Shown: in pieces, positions 62,824 through 64,000 of the stretch
How the letters are laid out: the number at the start of each line of letters is the position of its first letter
How positions within the stretch are numbered: the first letter of the stretch is position 1
DNA from: Paracoccus sp. MBLB3053
Lineage (GTDB): Bacteria > Pseudomonadota > Alphaproteobacteria > Rhodobacterales > Rhodobacteraceae
NCBI RefSeq assembly: GCF_031822435.1
Contig: NZ_JAVQLW010000006.1
Location: 50,071-114,070, forward strand
Direction of reading: 5' to 3'
Length of the DNA stretch: 64,000 nucleotides
Made by a program: the position numbers and the translations under genes
Notes under the pieces: generated by a model
What the model was told of the DNA's origin: nothing
The model's input: the letters and a program-made list of their open reading frames with translations, nothing else
The model's database searches: none

Positions 62824-63426
62824 ATGAACAGCATCGGCATTATCGGCGCAGGCAATATCGGCCGCGCCTTCGCCACCGCCCTCGCCCGCAACGATATTCC
62901 TGCGACCCTGTCGAACAGTCGCGGCCCCGATAGCCTGCGCGAGATGGTCGCCGGCATCGGACCCAGCATCGAGGCAGGCACCCGCGAGGAAGCTGCATCG
63001 AAGGATATTGTCTTCGTTGCGGTGAACTGGTCGAAACTGCCTGCCGCGCTGAAGGGCCTGCCGGATTTTGGCGGGCGCATTGTGATCGATGCGAACAACC
63101 CGATCGAGGCACCGCTGTTCAAGCCGGCTGACCTGGGCGGCCGACTTTCGACCGAGGTCTTCGCGGATCTCGTGCCCGGTGCAAAGGTGGTCAAGGCCTT
63201 CAATCATCTGCCGCCGGAACTGCTCTCAAGTGATCCTCAATCAGCGGGCGGTCGGCGTGTTCTGTTCTATTCCGGCGACGAGGCCCGATCCAAGTCTGCG
63301 ATTGGCGCATTGATCGAACGCCTTGGTTTTACCAGTATTGATCTGGGCCCGATCTCCGTGGGCGGCCTGCTGGCTCAGTTCCCCGGCGGGCCGCTGCCCG
63401 CGCTTAATCTCGTACGGTTTAAGTAG
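62824..63426 (+). CDS. NADP-binding oxidoreductase (F420-dependent NADP reductase-like)
   Basis: A 200-residue dinucleotide-binding protein. GIIGAGNIGRAFATAL is the Rossmann turn and NSRGPDS the NADP-selective segment; the rest (VVKAFNHLPPELLSSDP, GDEARSKSAIGALIERLGF) is typical of the F420-dependent NADP oxidoreductase fold. It lies 21 bases after the SDR on the same strand, so the two form an operon probably controlled by the divergent LysR. It is a relative of the oxidoreductase at 4144-4935. Confidence 0.88.
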   Translation: MNSIGIIGAGNIGRAFATALARNDIPATLSNSRGPDSLREMVAGIGPSIEAGTREEAASKDIVFVAVNWSKLPAALKGLPDFGGRIVIDANNPIEAPLFKPADLGGRLSTEVFADLVPGAKVVKAFNHLPPELLSSDPQSAGGRRVLFYSGDEARSKSAIGALIERLGFTSIDLGPISVGGLLAQFPGGPLPALNLVRFK

Positions 63427-63433
63427 ACGAGAT

Positions 63434-63447
63434 TTAACAGCTGTTAA
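63434..63447. promoter_or_regulatory. Palindrome TTAACAGCTGTTAA, candidate parS site 1
   Basis: A perfect 14-base palindrome downstream of the second repC. Together with the next copy it resembles the GTT-N4-GC-N4-AAC centromere sites of repABC plasmids, which can lie just after repC. Centres of the two copies are exactly 44 bases apart. Confidence 0.5.
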
Positions 63448-63473
63448 TTTTGCATCTTGGTCCAAGAAGCAGA

Positions 63474-63495
63474 CGGCTTAACAGCTGTTAAGCCG
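63474..63495. promoter_or_regulatory. Palindrome around TTAACAGCTGTTAA, candidate parS site 2
   Basis: A perfect 22-base palindrome with the same 14-base core as the copy at 63434. It overlaps the stop codon of the right-edge repC (63488-63490). Might also act as a hairpin at the repC 3' end. Confidence 0.5.
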
Positions 63496-64000
63496 CCTGC
63501 ACCTGCCTGAAAAGCGCAGCAATCATGGGTACACACGAAAACTTTCCATCTTTGGCTTTAGCACTGAGCGACCTCAGATAGGCTCCTGGCGAGCGAATCT
63601 CACTAAAACGTTCGAGCATTGCGGCAAGAACGACCGAAGCTTGAAGTTTTCCCATTTTTTGCTGAGCTTCCTCCCAAGCAGATTTGTTGATGCCCATCGA
63701 AGTGCGAAGGAAGCATGCAGCGTTGTGAAGCTGAGACCACGTTTCGATTGGCTCTTCATAGAACGTTTGAACTGTTGGGCAGCTCTTAGCTACAAGATGT
63801 AACGTCAGTGAAGATGCTGGGTGCTTGCCGAGCTCGTCAGTTGGTGCTGAAGCCTCGAGCATGACCTCGTCGGTACACTCAGAACTTTTTTCAGCGTCAC
63901 ACTTCTTCTCTGTCGGAGCGAATTCAGAGTCATAGTATCTTTTCTTTGTATTATGATAGTGCTGCTCAATATGAACTGCACTGCTGTTCATTTCTGTTGC
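63488..64000 (-). CDS. repC: Plasmid replication initiator RepC, C-terminal part (runs off right edge)
   Basis: The C-terminal 170 or so residues of a second RepC. The RP-C_C domain is clear: ACFLRTSMGINKSAWEEAQQKMGKLQASVVL and SPGAYLRSLSAKAKDG correspond to the same blocks of the RepC at 11914-13092. The frame stays open to the window edge, so the N-terminal domain lies outside. The DNA here is visibly richer in A/T than the rest of the window, and the linker region is low in complexity. It probably belongs to a complete repABC locus of another lineage. Confidence 0.85.
   Translation of the reverse strand, partial: ATEMNSSAVHIEQHYHNTKKRYYDSEFAPTEKKCDAEKSSECTDEVMLEASAPTDELGKHPASSLTLHLVAKSCPTVQTFYEEPIETWSQLHNAACFLRTSMGINKSAWEEAQQKMGKLQASVVLAAMLERFSEIRSPGAYLRSLSAKAKDGKFSCVPMIAALFRQVQAA

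Overview
The window looks like part of a large plasmid or chromid from an alphaproteobacterium of the Rhodobacterales/Paracoccus type. The support is high GC, RepC-type replication genes, a VirB/VirD4 conjugation system with VirC-like and MobC-like partners, and many genes joined by ATGA overlaps. The species assignment is inferred from gene content, not from a search.

Layout. (1) 1-10440 is metabolic cargo: the end of an amidohydrolase, an MFS exporter and a pirin; an NAD(P)-binding oxidoreductase and a flavin monooxygenase with a divergent HxlR regulator; and a D-tartrate module (LysR regulator, DctA-type carrier, D-tartrate dehydratase). (2) 10440-11340 is wreckage: the end of an IS21 element and the tail of a Fic-type protein. 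(3) 11343-30788 is the conjugation and replication block. On the minus strand are a RepC initiator with two overlapping small genes and a candidate counter-transcribed RNA in its leader. An intact IS1380-family element sits at the stop codon of an orphan LuxR gene. A complete T4SS operon follows: VirB1-like transglycosylase, B2, B3, B4, a lipoprotein, a transglycosylase/VirB5-like chimera, B5, an unknown cysteine-bearing protein, B6, B8, B9, B10, B11, a 52-residue protein and VirD4. (4) 30789-48340 is a cargo insert: cold shock protein, excalibur protein, groESL, AraC regulators, an arylsulfatase / beta-barrel / DUF1254 island, IS110 and monooxygenase remnants, a copper-related trio (PepSY, PCuAC, DUF2946-like) and an HU-like protein. 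(5) 48211-60723 is the DNA-transfer and maintenance block: relaxase and MobC diverging from VirC1/VirC2-like genes (oriT probably lies between), ArdC antirestriction, WGR, a ParB-family protein, DUF3768 and a UvrD-like helicase. (6) 60739-64000 carries a GIY-YIG protein, LysR with a divergent SDR and oxidoreductase, and the 3' end of a second, AT-richer repC followed by two palindromes that resemble parS.

How the parts fit together. Relaxase, MobC and VirC1/VirC2 would process the plasmid at oriT, VirD4 would deliver it to the VirB channel, and ArdC would protect it in the recipient. The LuxR protein, its predicted lux box and two long palindromes with the same core (ATTTGCA-N14-TGCAAAT) bracket the start of the transfer region and are the best candidates for its control. 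Two repC genes in one window suggest a composite or co-integrate replicon.

The most unusual items are the transglycosylase domain that appears to sit inside a VirB5-like protein, the paired ATTTGCA palindromes, the candidate antisense RNA in the repC leader, the IS1380 insertion that rebuilds the luxR stop codon, and the hexanucleotide repeat in the virC2-like gene. No tRNA, rRNA or CRISPR array was recognised.
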